From assembly GCA_964558875.1 (NCBI GenBank), contig CAZLGM010000091.1, positions 1 through 13,008 of the forward strand: a stretch of 13,008 bases of DNA, read 5' to 3'. Position numbers and translations under genes: made by a program. Source of the DNA: CAZLGM01 sp964558875. GTDB taxonomy: Bacteria; Desulfobacterota; Desulfobulbia; Desulfobulbales; Desulfocapsaceae. Below are positions 1 to 6,268 of this stretch, one piece after another. The notes under the pieces are model-generated. The model did no database searches and was not told the DNA's origin. It saw only the letters and a list, made by a program, of their open reading frames with translations. How positions within the stretch are numbered: position 1 is the stretch's first letter; every line of letters starts with the position of its first letter.

Positions 1-523
1 TGATCCGCAGATATCCGCAGAAGGCCCGGATCATTTCAAATGAAGCGCCACCCGAACCAATGACCAGAGGAGCACGCAGCTGGGTCACTTTGGCGCCGCC
101 CAGGGCCAGAATTTCTCCGACTTCATAGCGTGAGCGCAATTGGTCTGAAAGATGCGCCGGATTCCCAAGACCGCTGAAATAGATAAACCAGTTCATCCCG
201 GATTCTCTGGCCGCATCTACTGCCGAATAACCAATCTGCCGGTCTAGAGTGGCAAAATCACTTTCTCCGGGCCTGATGGATTGGATGAGATAGAAAACCG
301 CTTTGCAGCCGCGCATGGCCTCGGTAAGAGCCACAGTATCAAGGGCGTCGGCCACAATAATTTCAAGGTTGGGATGATCCGCCCAGGATCTTGCCTGGAT
401 CTTTCCGGCCGAACGCCCGACAGCACGCACCTTCCAGCCCTGCTCAAGGAGAAAGGGAACCAGCCTTCCACCCACATAACCTGTTGCTCCCAGAACCAGT
501 ACCGGTTTGTCCTTATAATCCAT
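1..523 (-). CDS. NAD(P)-binding NmrA/SDR-like protein, partial (N-terminal 174 residues)
   Basis: The reading frame is open from the ATG at 523 to the left edge, so only the N-terminal part is seen. Residues 8-20 (VLVLGATGYVGGR) form the first beta strand and the GxxGxxG dinucleotide-binding loop (G12, G15, G18) of an atypical or extended SDR. A basic residue cluster after the second strand (VRAVGRS) suggests NADP(H). Residues near 115-125 (WFIYFSGLGN) fit the fourth-strand region of NmrA-like and NAD(P)H-binding DUF2867-type proteins. A GAGGA Shine-Dalgarno lies five bases before the ATG. The gene is divergent from the dienelactone hydrolase gene. The substrate cannot be inferred; relatives act as NADPH sensors or as oxidoreductases and epimerases. 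The family call is secure, the function is not. Confidence 0.8.
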   Translation of the reverse strand, partial: MDYKDKPVLVLGATGYVGGRLVPFLLEQGWKVRAVGRSAGKIQARSWADHPNLEIIVADALDTVALTEAMRGCKAVFYLIQSIRPGESDFATLDRQIGYSAVDAARESGMNWFIYFSGLGNPAHLSDQLRSRYEVGEILALGGAKVTQLRAPLVIGSGGASFEMIRAFCGYLRI

Positions 524-828
524 TCTTATCCTCATGCCCTGTAGGGAGGATGTACTCTATTAAAAAACGAAGTGTTCGACATTACCGCTCCTTGGTATAT
601 TTTGTCAACTCGATTCTCGGGTCTGCTGTCAAAGAGGAAATTCCTGCCTTATGTGATGATATGAGGACCAGTTTCTCTGCTGCATTGCCTTCAATTCTTC
701 TCCATAAATTCATTACGTGATACTATGTAAAAGAACATTGTATGAGCTCAATGTAATAAGGGATGATTTTACAGATTCGGTTTGTCTGATAGCAGAGTTT
801 AAGCAGCTATTCAGTGGCAGCAATGATC
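524..828. other. Intergenic region between divergent genes
   Basis: About 300 bases lie between the SDR-like start codon and the Shine-Dalgarno of the dienelactone hydrolase gene. I see no convincing coding sequence: the short open frames here lack ribosome binding sites and protein-like composition. A small inverted repeat, ACATTG-8 bases-CAATGT, lies at 735-754. Both promoters should be in this stretch, but no strong -35/-10 pair stands out on either strand. Confidence 0.6.
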
Positions 829-835
829 AGGAGGT
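829..835 (+). promoter_or_regulatory. Shine-Dalgarno AGGAGGT that fixes the start of the dienelactone hydrolase gene
   Basis: AGGAGGT is a full-strength ribosome binding site five bases before the ATG at 841. It is the strongest such site in the window and points to 841, not the upstream ATG at 717, as the true start, even though 841 is in a different frame from the enzyme body. Confidence 0.8.
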
Positions 836-840
836 GGCCA

Positions 841-1580
841 ATGCGAATAATGTATGTTGTGATGATGGTATTTTTTTTTCATTTCCAGTCTACGGAGGAC
901 AGGGGGAAAACGTCCATTATACGGTAGGGGGCCAGCAGTTCGAGGGGTACTTCATCAGCCCGTCAACCAATGCACCCTTGGTGTTCCTGGTCCATGACTG
1001 GGATGGTCTGACCGATTACGAAGTCAAACGGGCCGGTATGCTTGCCGAGCTTGGCTATGCGGTCTTCTGTGTCGATATGTATGGAAAAGGTGTTCGGCCC
1101 ACTGAGCGGTCGGAAAAAAAGAAGATGACCAAGAGCCTTTATGCTGATCGGCCGAGGATGCGCTCACTGCTTGAAGGAGGCCTGAAAACGGCCCGGGGGC
1201 TTGGCGCTAACCTTGAGAACGCCGTGGCCATGGGCTACTGTTTCGGCGGCACCTGTGTGCTTGAGCTTGGCCGGTCGGGAAAGAATATGAAAGGGTTCGT
1301 AGCCTTTCACGGCGGACTGACCATTCCAAAAAACCAGGATTACACCAAGGCCAAAGGCAGCTACCTGATCCTTCACGGCAGCGCGGATACTGCTGTCAAG
1401 ATGAGTGATTTTGCAACACTTACCGAAGCCCTGGAAAAAAATAAGATCAATCATGAAATGATCACATACAGCGGCGCCCCCCATGCCTTTACCGTCTTCG
1501 GTTCTCCCAGATACCGTGAAGACGCCGATAAAAAATCCTGGGCCCGTTTTCTCGACTTTTTGTCAGCAACACTCAAGTAA
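841..1580 (+). pseudogene. Exported dienelactone hydrolase family protein, frameshifted at a T9 run
   Basis: This is an alpha/beta hydrolase of the dienelactone hydrolase family. Numbered on the frame-restored 246-residue protein, the nucleophile is Cys134 in GYCFGG, with Asp183 (HGSAD) and His215 (GAPHAF) completing the triad. From ATG 841 the frame begins MRIMYVVMMVFFF, a signal peptide start, then reaches nine T at 871-879 and goes out of frame. One extra T continues it as SFPVYGGQGEN, giving a hydrophobic core, a plausible V-Y-G cleavage site and then the enzyme. The enzyme frame is open from an ATG at 717, but residues encoded before 870 in that frame look non-coding and have no Shine-Dalgarno. 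The gene may be intact with a homopolymer sequencing error, rescued by polymerase slippage, or recently broken. Export makes a periplasmic role likely; the substrate is unknown. Confidence 0.75.
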
Positions 1581-1644
1581 TCCTTATCAAAAGACCAGCT
1601 GCTCACAAAGTATTTTTCAACTTATTGGAACACAAAATAAAAAA

Positions 1645-1674
1645 GGGAGTTAAGGATACTATTCCTTAACTCCC
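1645..1674 (-). terminator. Rho-independent terminator, probably bidirectional
   Basis: A perfect 12-bp stem (GGGAGTTAAGGA at 1645-1656, complement at 1663-1674) encloses a six-base loop. On the minus strand it is followed by TTTTTTATTTT, a strong terminator directly after the tRNA. On the plus strand it is followed by ATATCTTTTCTT, a weaker U-rich tail that could end the dienelactone hydrolase transcript. Confidence 0.85.
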
Positions 1675-1685
1675 ATATCTTTTCT

Positions 1686-1762
<77 letters not shown>

Positions 1763-1835
1763 ATGCGAAGCCACAATATACATCGAAATGGATGATTGTC
1801 AATAAAATTGTGGAAAGAGAGATTGGAGTCTGGGC

Positions 1836-2270
1836 TTAGAGCAGCTCTCTCATTTGATCAAAGATAACTTCGGGGATCGGGGTGAGTTTACCTTCTCTGG
1901 TAACCGCAGCATGCACGGTATAACCTTTCACCAGCAGGGTCGGTTTCTGGCCGTCACTATTGGCTCGGGTGATACGATAGCTGAACCGGCAGGAGAACTT
2001 TTTCAGTTCGGTCAGTGACGTTTCAATGGTGAGCAGATCATCATAAAAACCGGGTGATTTATAGCGGCTGAAGCTTTCGGTAACCGGCATGATAACACCC
2101 AGACCTTCAATATCCCGATAGGAACAGACTTTATCCCGCATAAACTCGGTGCGGCCGATTTCAAAATATTTGAGGTAGTTGGCGTTATAAACGACTCCGC
2201 CGGCATCGGTATCACCGTAAATGACCCGATGTTGGATCGAAAAGATGGGTTCTGTGAGAGAAGTTTTCAT
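1836..2270 (-). CDS. ybgC: YbgC/4-hydroxybenzoyl-CoA family acyl-CoA thioesterase
   Basis: This 144-residue protein has the length and pattern of a single hotdog domain. The signature at residues 18-35 (YGDTDAGGVVYNANYLKY) carries the catalytic aspartate of the 4-hydroxybenzoyl-CoA thioesterase/YbgC group, by comparison D22. Such enzymes hydrolyse acyl-CoA thioesters in the cytoplasm; YbgC in E. coli accompanies the Tol-Pal system, but no tol genes are visible here, so the substrate is open. The ATG at 2270 is the only reasonable start, just ahead of the conserved first strand. It has no clear Shine-Dalgarno: the upstream bases are a heptad repeat. It follows the apgM-like gene by 67 bases on the same strand and precedes tRNA-fMet, and is probably co-transcribed. 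Confidence 0.88.
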   Translation of the reverse strand: MKTSLTEPIFSIQHRVIYGDTDAGGVVYNANYLKYFEIGRTEFMRDKVCSYRDIEGLGVIMPVTESFSRYKSPGFYDDLLTIETSLTELKKFSCRFSYRITRANSDGQKPTLLVKGYTVHAAVTREGKLTPIPEVIFDQMRELL

Positions 2271-2278
2271 GTACAGCG

Positions 2279-2306
2279 GTTTCGAGTTTCCAGTTTCAGG
2301 TTTCGA
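2279..2306. repeat. Four tandem GTTTCNN heptads in the ybgC leader
   Basis: GTTTCGA, GTTTCCA, GTTTCAG and GTTTCGA follow each other without a gap. On the transcribed minus strand this reads as repeated GAAAC units ending eight bases before the ybgC start, exactly where a ribosome binding site should be. It may be a small polymorphic repeat or an A-rich translation enhancer. Confidence 0.7.
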
Positions 2307-2337
2307 ATAAATAAAAACTAATCGGGAAAAGGTTCTT

Positions 2338-3552
2338 TTAATCTCTTTCCAGAAGATAATTCATCAGATGATGGCCGGTCCTGATCTCATCATCGGTTGC
2401 CTCCATTTCCTGTTGGCAATCTTTTTCGGAGAAGTTCCGGCCGCAGCCGCTGTTTTTTCGCGAATCGTAGAGAAGGGTCGGCACCGGGTCCGAGGTATGA
2501 GTGCGGATGGAGATGGGGGTCATATGGTCCATGGTAACCACAACCCGGAACGGCTCGTCTGTCTCCTCCAACCCTCGAATGATCGGATCAACAATCTTGG
2601 AGTCGAAATCTTCAATGGCTTGAATTTTTTCCGGGACCAGTCCCTGGTGACCGGCCTCGTCAGGCGCTTCCACATGAACAAAAACAAAATCCTGATGAGC
2701 CAGAGCGTCTAGAGCTGCATTTGCCTTGCCCGCATAATTGGTATCAAGATAACCGGTGGCCCCTTCGACATTGATAACGGACAGTCCGGCTACAACCCCA
2801 AGCCCTTTGAGCAGATCGACTGCAGATATCATGGAGCCCGTCAGTCCAAAGGCCTCAGCATATGAGGGAACCCGGGGCAGTTTGCCTTCACCCCAGAGCC
2901 AGATTGAGTTGGCCGGTTTCTTCCCCGATCTGATCCGCTCTTCATTGACCGGATGGTCTTTCAGGACCTTGAGGCTTTTTTCATAGAGCTGTTTCCAGTT
3001 TGGATCCTGGAAATATCTGTGGAAGGGGGGAGTAACATCCTTGCCGATATAATCGTGGGGCGGTACAGGTTCCATTTCAGGATAGTCGCCCTTGACCATG
3101 AGAATATGGCGATAGCTGACCCCGTTATGAAAACGGAACCGCTCATCCGTGTTTTCATCATTAAGTGCCGCTATTAACTTTGCGGCTTCTTCTGTTGAGA
3201 TATGACCGGCGGTAAAATCGACCATGCCGACCAGGTCACCTTCAAATTCCAGGTTGACCATGTTGCAGCGAAAGGCCGTTTCATCGGGTGCAATGGTAAT
3301 CCCCATGGCAGCTGCTTCCAAAGGCGCCCGGCCGGTATAAAAATCAGTCGGATCGTAACCCATCAGGGAGAGGTTGGCCACGTCTGAGCCCGGTGGATAC
3401 CCTTCGGGCACGGTCTGGTTGAAAAACAGCTCTCCCCGGGAACAGAGCGAATCCATTACCGGAGTATCGGCCGCTTCCAGGGGCGTGCGGCCACCCAATT
3501 CCTCTATGGGCTCATCTCCCATACCGTCACCGACAAGAATCAGGTATTTCAT
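2338..3552 (-). CDS. ApgM-type phosphoglycerate mutase-like protein, candidate homoserine kinase
   Basis: This 404-residue protein belongs to the alkaline phosphatase superfamily, in the archaeal-type cofactor-independent phosphoglycerate mutase group. Metal and catalytic residues are in place: VGDGMGD (D9, D13), the phosphorylated serine S56 in PPGSDVANL, APDEAGH (D298, H302), MDH (D342, H343) and H352 in THTSDPVPT. The length fits the family. Family members either interconvert 3- and 2-phosphoglycerate or belong to the subgroup long proposed to be a homoserine kinase in genomes lacking ThrB. The start is 48 bases after the hom stop codon, with a GGGGAT ribosome binding site eight bases ahead of the ATG. 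Linkage to hom favours the homoserine kinase role: homoserine to O-phosphohomoserine on the way to threonine. The family is certain; the role is inferred from context. Confidence 0.85.
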   Translation of the reverse strand: MKYLILVGDGMGDEPIEELGGRTPLEAADTPVMDSLCSRGELFFNQTVPEGYPPGSDVANLSLMGYDPTDFYTGRAPLEAAAMGITIAPDETAFRCNMVNLEFEGDLVGMVDFTAGHISTEEAAKLIAALNDENTDERFRFHNGVSYRHILMVKGDYPEMEPVPPHDYIGKDVTPPFHRYFQDPNWKQLYEKSLKVLKDHPVNEERIRSGKKPANSIWLWGEGKLPRVPSYAEAFGLTGSMISAVDLLKGLGVVAGLSVINVEGATGYLDTNYAGKANAALDALAHQDFVFVHVEAPDEAGHQGLVPEKIQAIEDFDSKIVDPIIRGLEETDEPFRVVVTMDHMTPISIRTHTSDPVPTLLYDSRKNSGCGRNFSEKDCQQEMEATDDEIRTGHHLMNYLLERD

Positions 3553-3600
3553 CGATTGTATCCCCGTTGTTGCGATGATCCGTTATCTAGATGGATTTTG

Positions 3601-4908
3601 TTAACCATCGTGGATCATGACCCGTATCTTGATCGTTGGATCGGTACAAACATCGAGCTGATCGATCTCTTGCACCGCTTTTTCCACAGCATCTTCGGAA
3701 GCTGTATGGCTGCGGATAACGATATGGACCGGTTCATTCTGCTTTCGGGCCTTCTGGATAACCGATTTGATCGAGATATTATGTCTGGCGAAAGTGCCGG
3801 CAATAACCTCCAGTACACCAGGCTTGTCGATGGCGGTTATCCTGAAATAATAGGGGCAGGCCAGCTGCGACATGGGTGTAATGGTTGGTTCTTCGATCTG
3901 TTCAGGCAGATAGGCAAGAGGCGGAACTCTACCAACGGAATCGAAAAGGATATCTCTGCCGATATCGATAATGTCCGCGGCAACAGCGCTGCCGGTGGGC
4001 ATCATACCGGCGCCCATTCCATACAGCAGCACATCGCCAACCGTATCACCGACAAAGTTGATGGCGTTGAAGGCACCGTTGATATTGGCCAGCATATGGG
4101 ATTCTGGAACCATGGTTGGATGGACCCTGGCTTCCAGATGATCTCCGTGGTTGATGCTGATGGCCAGCAGCTTGATCCGATAGCCGAATTCTCTGGCAAA
4201 TTCGATATCAACAGGTTCGATTTTGCTGATTCCTTCGCAGGTGATATGGTCCAGATGCACATGTTTGCCGTAGGCAATGGTCATCAGGATGGCCAGTTTG
4301 TGGGCAGTGTCGATTCCCTCAACGTCATAGGTCGGGTCGGCCTCGGCGTATCCTTTTGACTGGGCGTCCTTGAGCACCTCGTCAAATCCGATACCCTCAT
4401 CGGTCATCCGGGTGAGGATATAGTTGGCCGTTCCGTTCATAATTCCTCTGATGGACTCGATACGGTTGGCAGCAAGCCCCTCCTTGAGAGCCTTGATTAC
4501 CGGTATGCCGCCGCCGACACTGGCTTCGAATCCAACTTCCACGTTGTTTTTTGCAGCCGCTTCAAAGATCTCTTTACCGTGGATGGACAGCAGTGCCTTG
4601 TTGGCTGTGACCACATGTTTTCCCTGCTTGATGGCGTTTAATAAAAAGGTCTTTGCCGGTTCGATTCCGCCGATCAACTCAACCACAATGTCGATGGAAG
4701 GATCGTTGATCAGCTCATCCGCGTCTTTGGTCAATGGAACTGAAGCGAACTCCTCAGGCAGAGAGTCAATACTAATATCAGCCACACGGGCCAGAACAAG
4801 TTGGGCGTTGAGCTTTTTTGCCAGTCGGTCATTCTGTTCAAGAAGCGTTTTTGCCAGACCGCTGCCAACGGTACCGAAACCGATCAGGCCTATGTTAATT
4901 GTTTTCAT
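3601..4908 (-). CDS. hom: Homoserine dehydrogenase with C-terminal ACT domain
   Basis: This enzyme reduces aspartate semialdehyde to homoserine with NAD(P)H, the branch point to threonine and methionine. The 435 residues match the usual monofunctional form. Residues 6-17 (IGLIGFGTVGSG) are the Rossmann GxGxxG loop, followed by the family motifs MNGTANYILTRM and EADPTYDVEGIDTAHK with its catalytic Asp/Lys region. An ACT domain (about 352-430, beginning FRITAIDKPGVLEVIAG) is the usual site of threonine feedback. The start is set at the ATG at 4908 because the Rossmann strand begins at once. A longer open frame up to 5049 adds 47 residues with no family resemblance. There is no evident Shine-Dalgarno. 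It is the first gene of the minus-strand run. Confidence 0.95.
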   Translation of the reverse strand: MKTINIGLIGFGTVGSGLAKTLLEQNDRLAKKLNAQLVLARVADISIDSLPEEFASVPLTKDADELINDPSIDIVVELIGGIEPAKTFLLNAIKQGKHVVTANKALLSIHGKEIFEAAAKNNVEVGFEASVGGGIPVIKALKEGLAANRIESIRGIMNGTANYILTRMTDEGIGFDEVLKDAQSKGYAEADPTYDVEGIDTAHKLAILMTIAYGKHVHLDHITCEGISKIEPVDIEFAREFGYRIKLLAISINHGDHLEARVHPTMVPESHMLANINGAFNAINFVGDTVGDVLLYGMGAGMMPTGSAVAADIIDIGRDILFDSVGRVPPLAYLPEQIEEPTITPMSQLACPYYFRITAIDKPGVLEVIAGTFARHNISIKSVIQKARKQNEPVHIVIRSHTASEDAVEKAVQEIDQLDVCTDPTIKIRVMIHDG

Positions 4909-4965
4909 GATTTGATGAATGTAAGTTGTTTTCTTGGTTTGTTTGCAATCGAAGTAAATTATCAG

Positions 4966-4980
4966 GAGTGTTAAATACTC
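4966..4980. promoter_or_regulatory. Imperfect palindrome over the putative hom promoter -10
   Basis: GAGTGTTAAATACTC is a near-perfect 15-base palindrome (one mismatched pair around a central base). It covers the -10 hexamer of the candidate hom promoter, which is where a repressor would bind. No matching known operator is recognised. Confidence 0.3.
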
Positions 4981-5000
4981 TCTTTCAGGCCGAAAGTCAA
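4972..5000 (-). promoter_or_regulatory. Candidate promoter for hom operon
   Basis: On the minus strand, TTGACT (5 of 6 to the -35 consensus; 5000-4995) is separated by 17 bases from TATTTA (4977-4972), a weak -10. This would place the transcript start some 55-60 bases before the hom ATG. Position and spacing are good, the -10 is poor. Confidence 0.4.
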
Positions 5001-5068
5001 AAATTTGCCCGGAAATTTTGCAGAGTACAAGGTTTTTATAGATGAGCACAAATAGGTACTTTAAGGTG

Positions 5069-5098
5069 GTAAGCGATCAATGGTTGCTTACTATTTTT
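5069..5098 (+). terminator. Terminator-like hairpin upstream of adk
   Basis: GTAAGCGAT (5069-5077) pairs with GTTGCTTAC (5083-5091) in a 9-bp stem containing two G-U pairs, with a five-base loop, followed by TATTTTT. In the plus direction it resembles an intrinsic terminator, yet no plus-strand gene lies before it. It may end an unrecognised short transcript, act as an attenuator in the adk leader, or insulate adk. Confidence 0.4.
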
Positions 5099-5221
5099 CT
5101 GGCTTCAAATCTACTTTTGGATTATATTCACCCTGGAATAAATGAATAACCATTCAGAAATCGTCGGGGCTTTGGCCGGAATTGCTTTCCTGTCAAGGGT
5201 GACACAGTGGTAATAAAGAAC

Positions 5222-5237
5222 CGGAAGCGCTCTTCCG
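5222..5237. repeat. Short perfect hairpin before the adk ribosome binding site
   Basis: CGGAAG-CGCT-CTTCCG forms a perfect 6-bp stem with a four-base loop, ending 18 bases before the AAGGAG of adk. It would sit in the adk 5' leader and could affect translation or mRNA stability. Its function is not known. Confidence 0.4.
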
Positions 5238-5267
5238 AAAAAGTTGATTTGTGAAAAGGAGAACATT

Positions 5268-5951
5268 ATGGCTGTAAATATTCTGGCTTTCGGGCCGAAC
5301 GGAAGTGGTAAAGGAACCCAAGGTGCAATCGTCAAAGAGAAGTACGGTTGCGATCATATCGAGTCGGGAGCAATTTTCCGTGAGCATATCAAGGGCGGCA
5401 CCGAACTCGGCAAAAAGGCAAAGGAGTATATCGACAGAGGCGATCTGGTTCCTGATGATATCACCATCCCCATGGTTCTTGAGACCCTTGGCAAGTCCAA
5501 AGAGCAAGGATGGCTGTTGGACGGCTTTCCCCGTTCGCTGGCGCAGGCTGAAGCCTTGGACAAGGCCTTGAAGGAAGCGGGAATGGAGTTGAACTACGTA
5601 ATTGAAATTGTTCTCGACAGGCAGATCGCCAAAGACCGGATCATGGGCCGCAGGCTTTGTGCTAATGACAATAATCACCCCAACCACATCGCTTTTGACG
5701 CCATCAAGCCCAAAGAGCTGGAAGACGGTACCATAGTTTGCCGGGTATGTGGTGGTGAGCTTTCCGCCCGTGCCGATGATCAGGATGAGGATGCCATTAA
5801 TAAGCGTCACAATATCTACTATGATACCGATACCGGAACCATGGCCGCTGTCAACTATTTCAAAAACGGTGACGGACCGAAGGTGATTTCCGTTGACGGC
5901 ACCCCTTCCATCAAAGAGGTGACCGATTCGATCATGAAGGATCTGGATTAA
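5268..5951 (+). CDS. adk: Adenylate kinase with modified lid
   Basis: Adenylate kinase catalyses ATP + AMP to 2 ADP in the cytoplasm. The 227-residue protein carries the P-loop at 9-17 (GPNGSGKGT, with Asn where most Adks have Pro), an AMP-site region (SGAIFREHI near 33-41), LLDGFPRSLAQAE (83-95) and the conserved RADDQDEDAINKR (168-180). The lid (about 130-167) is unusual: the first Cys-x2-Cys pair of zinc-type lids is replaced by C131 with H137 or H140, while C158-x2-C161 is kept, suggesting a Cys/His/Cys/Cys zinc site. The start at 5268 has AAGGAG six bases upstream; the open frame extends eight codons further without support. It is divergent from hom and followed by its own terminator, so probably monocistronic. 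Confidence 0.92.
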   Translation: MAVNILAFGPNGSGKGTQGAIVKEKYGCDHIESGAIFREHIKGGTELGKKAKEYIDRGDLVPDDITIPMVLETLGKSKEQGWLLDGFPRSLAQAEALDKALKEAGMELNYVIEIVLDRQIAKDRIMGRRLCANDNNHPNHIAFDAIKPKELEDGTIVCRVCGGELSARADDQDEDAINKRHNIYYDTDTGTMAAVNYFKNGDGPKVISVDGTPSIKEVTDSIMKDLD

Positions 5952-6004
5952 TCACAGACTACTTAGTTGAAATGACCTGAAGTCCACTGAGGTTACAGAG
6001 TACC

Positions 6005-6043
6005 AAGGACCAGCAGACGTTATCGCCTGTTGGTCCTTTTTTT
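6005..6043 (+). terminator. Rho-independent terminator of adk
   Basis: GGACCAGCAG (6007-6016) pairs with CTGTTGGTCC (6027-6036), a 10-bp stem with one G-U pair and a ten-base loop. It is followed by seven T, and two A before the stem could extend it. It lies 55 bases after the adk stop codon. Confidence 0.9.
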
Positions 6044-6268
6044 ATGCAGAATGCTCACTTTCTCCATTCTGAATTTTTATTGCTGAGGAGCCATCAATCA
6101 GCCTCATACTATTTACAAACAAATCTCATTTGACTTTTTTTCAATGTGATCAATAGTACCGAGAGAAATGCGGGTGAGGTAAAAATGCGCTGTTTTCATT
6201 TTATATCATCCTGGTGTATAGTGATGCGTTTACTACAATTGAAAGAATAGAGAAAAAATCAGTAATAT
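6044..6268 (+). other. Upstream region of cobA-hemD with weak promoter candidates
   Basis: No gene is seen in these 225 bases. Two weak promoter arrangements exist: TTGACT (6129-6134) with TAGTAC (6154-6159) at 19-base spacing, and TATAGT (6217-6222) with a poor -35 near 6193-6199. The cobA-hemD ribosome binding site is also weak (AGAGAA about 14 bases before the ATG). No riboswitch, such as a cobalamin type, is apparent in so short a leader. Confidence 0.4.

Noticed and set aside
281..720. Plus-strand open frames opposite the SDR-like gene and in the intergenic region
   Set aside because: They are mostly antisense shadows of the SDR coding frame, with no ribosome binding site and no recognisable domain.
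717..870. N-terminal extension of the dienelactone hydrolase frame from ATG 717
   Set aside because: It has no Shine-Dalgarno, non-protein-like composition and no family resemblance. The strong AGGAGGT plus signal peptide at 841 explains the start better.
3556..4359. 267-codon plus-strand open frame antisense to hom
   Set aside because: It is a mirror of the strongly conserved hom coding frame; the translated product shows no domain and no ribosome binding site.
4909..5049. 47-residue upstream extension of homoserine dehydrogenase
   Set aside because: The Rossmann strand starts right after the ATG at 4908, the extension resembles no family member, and it covers the likely promoter.
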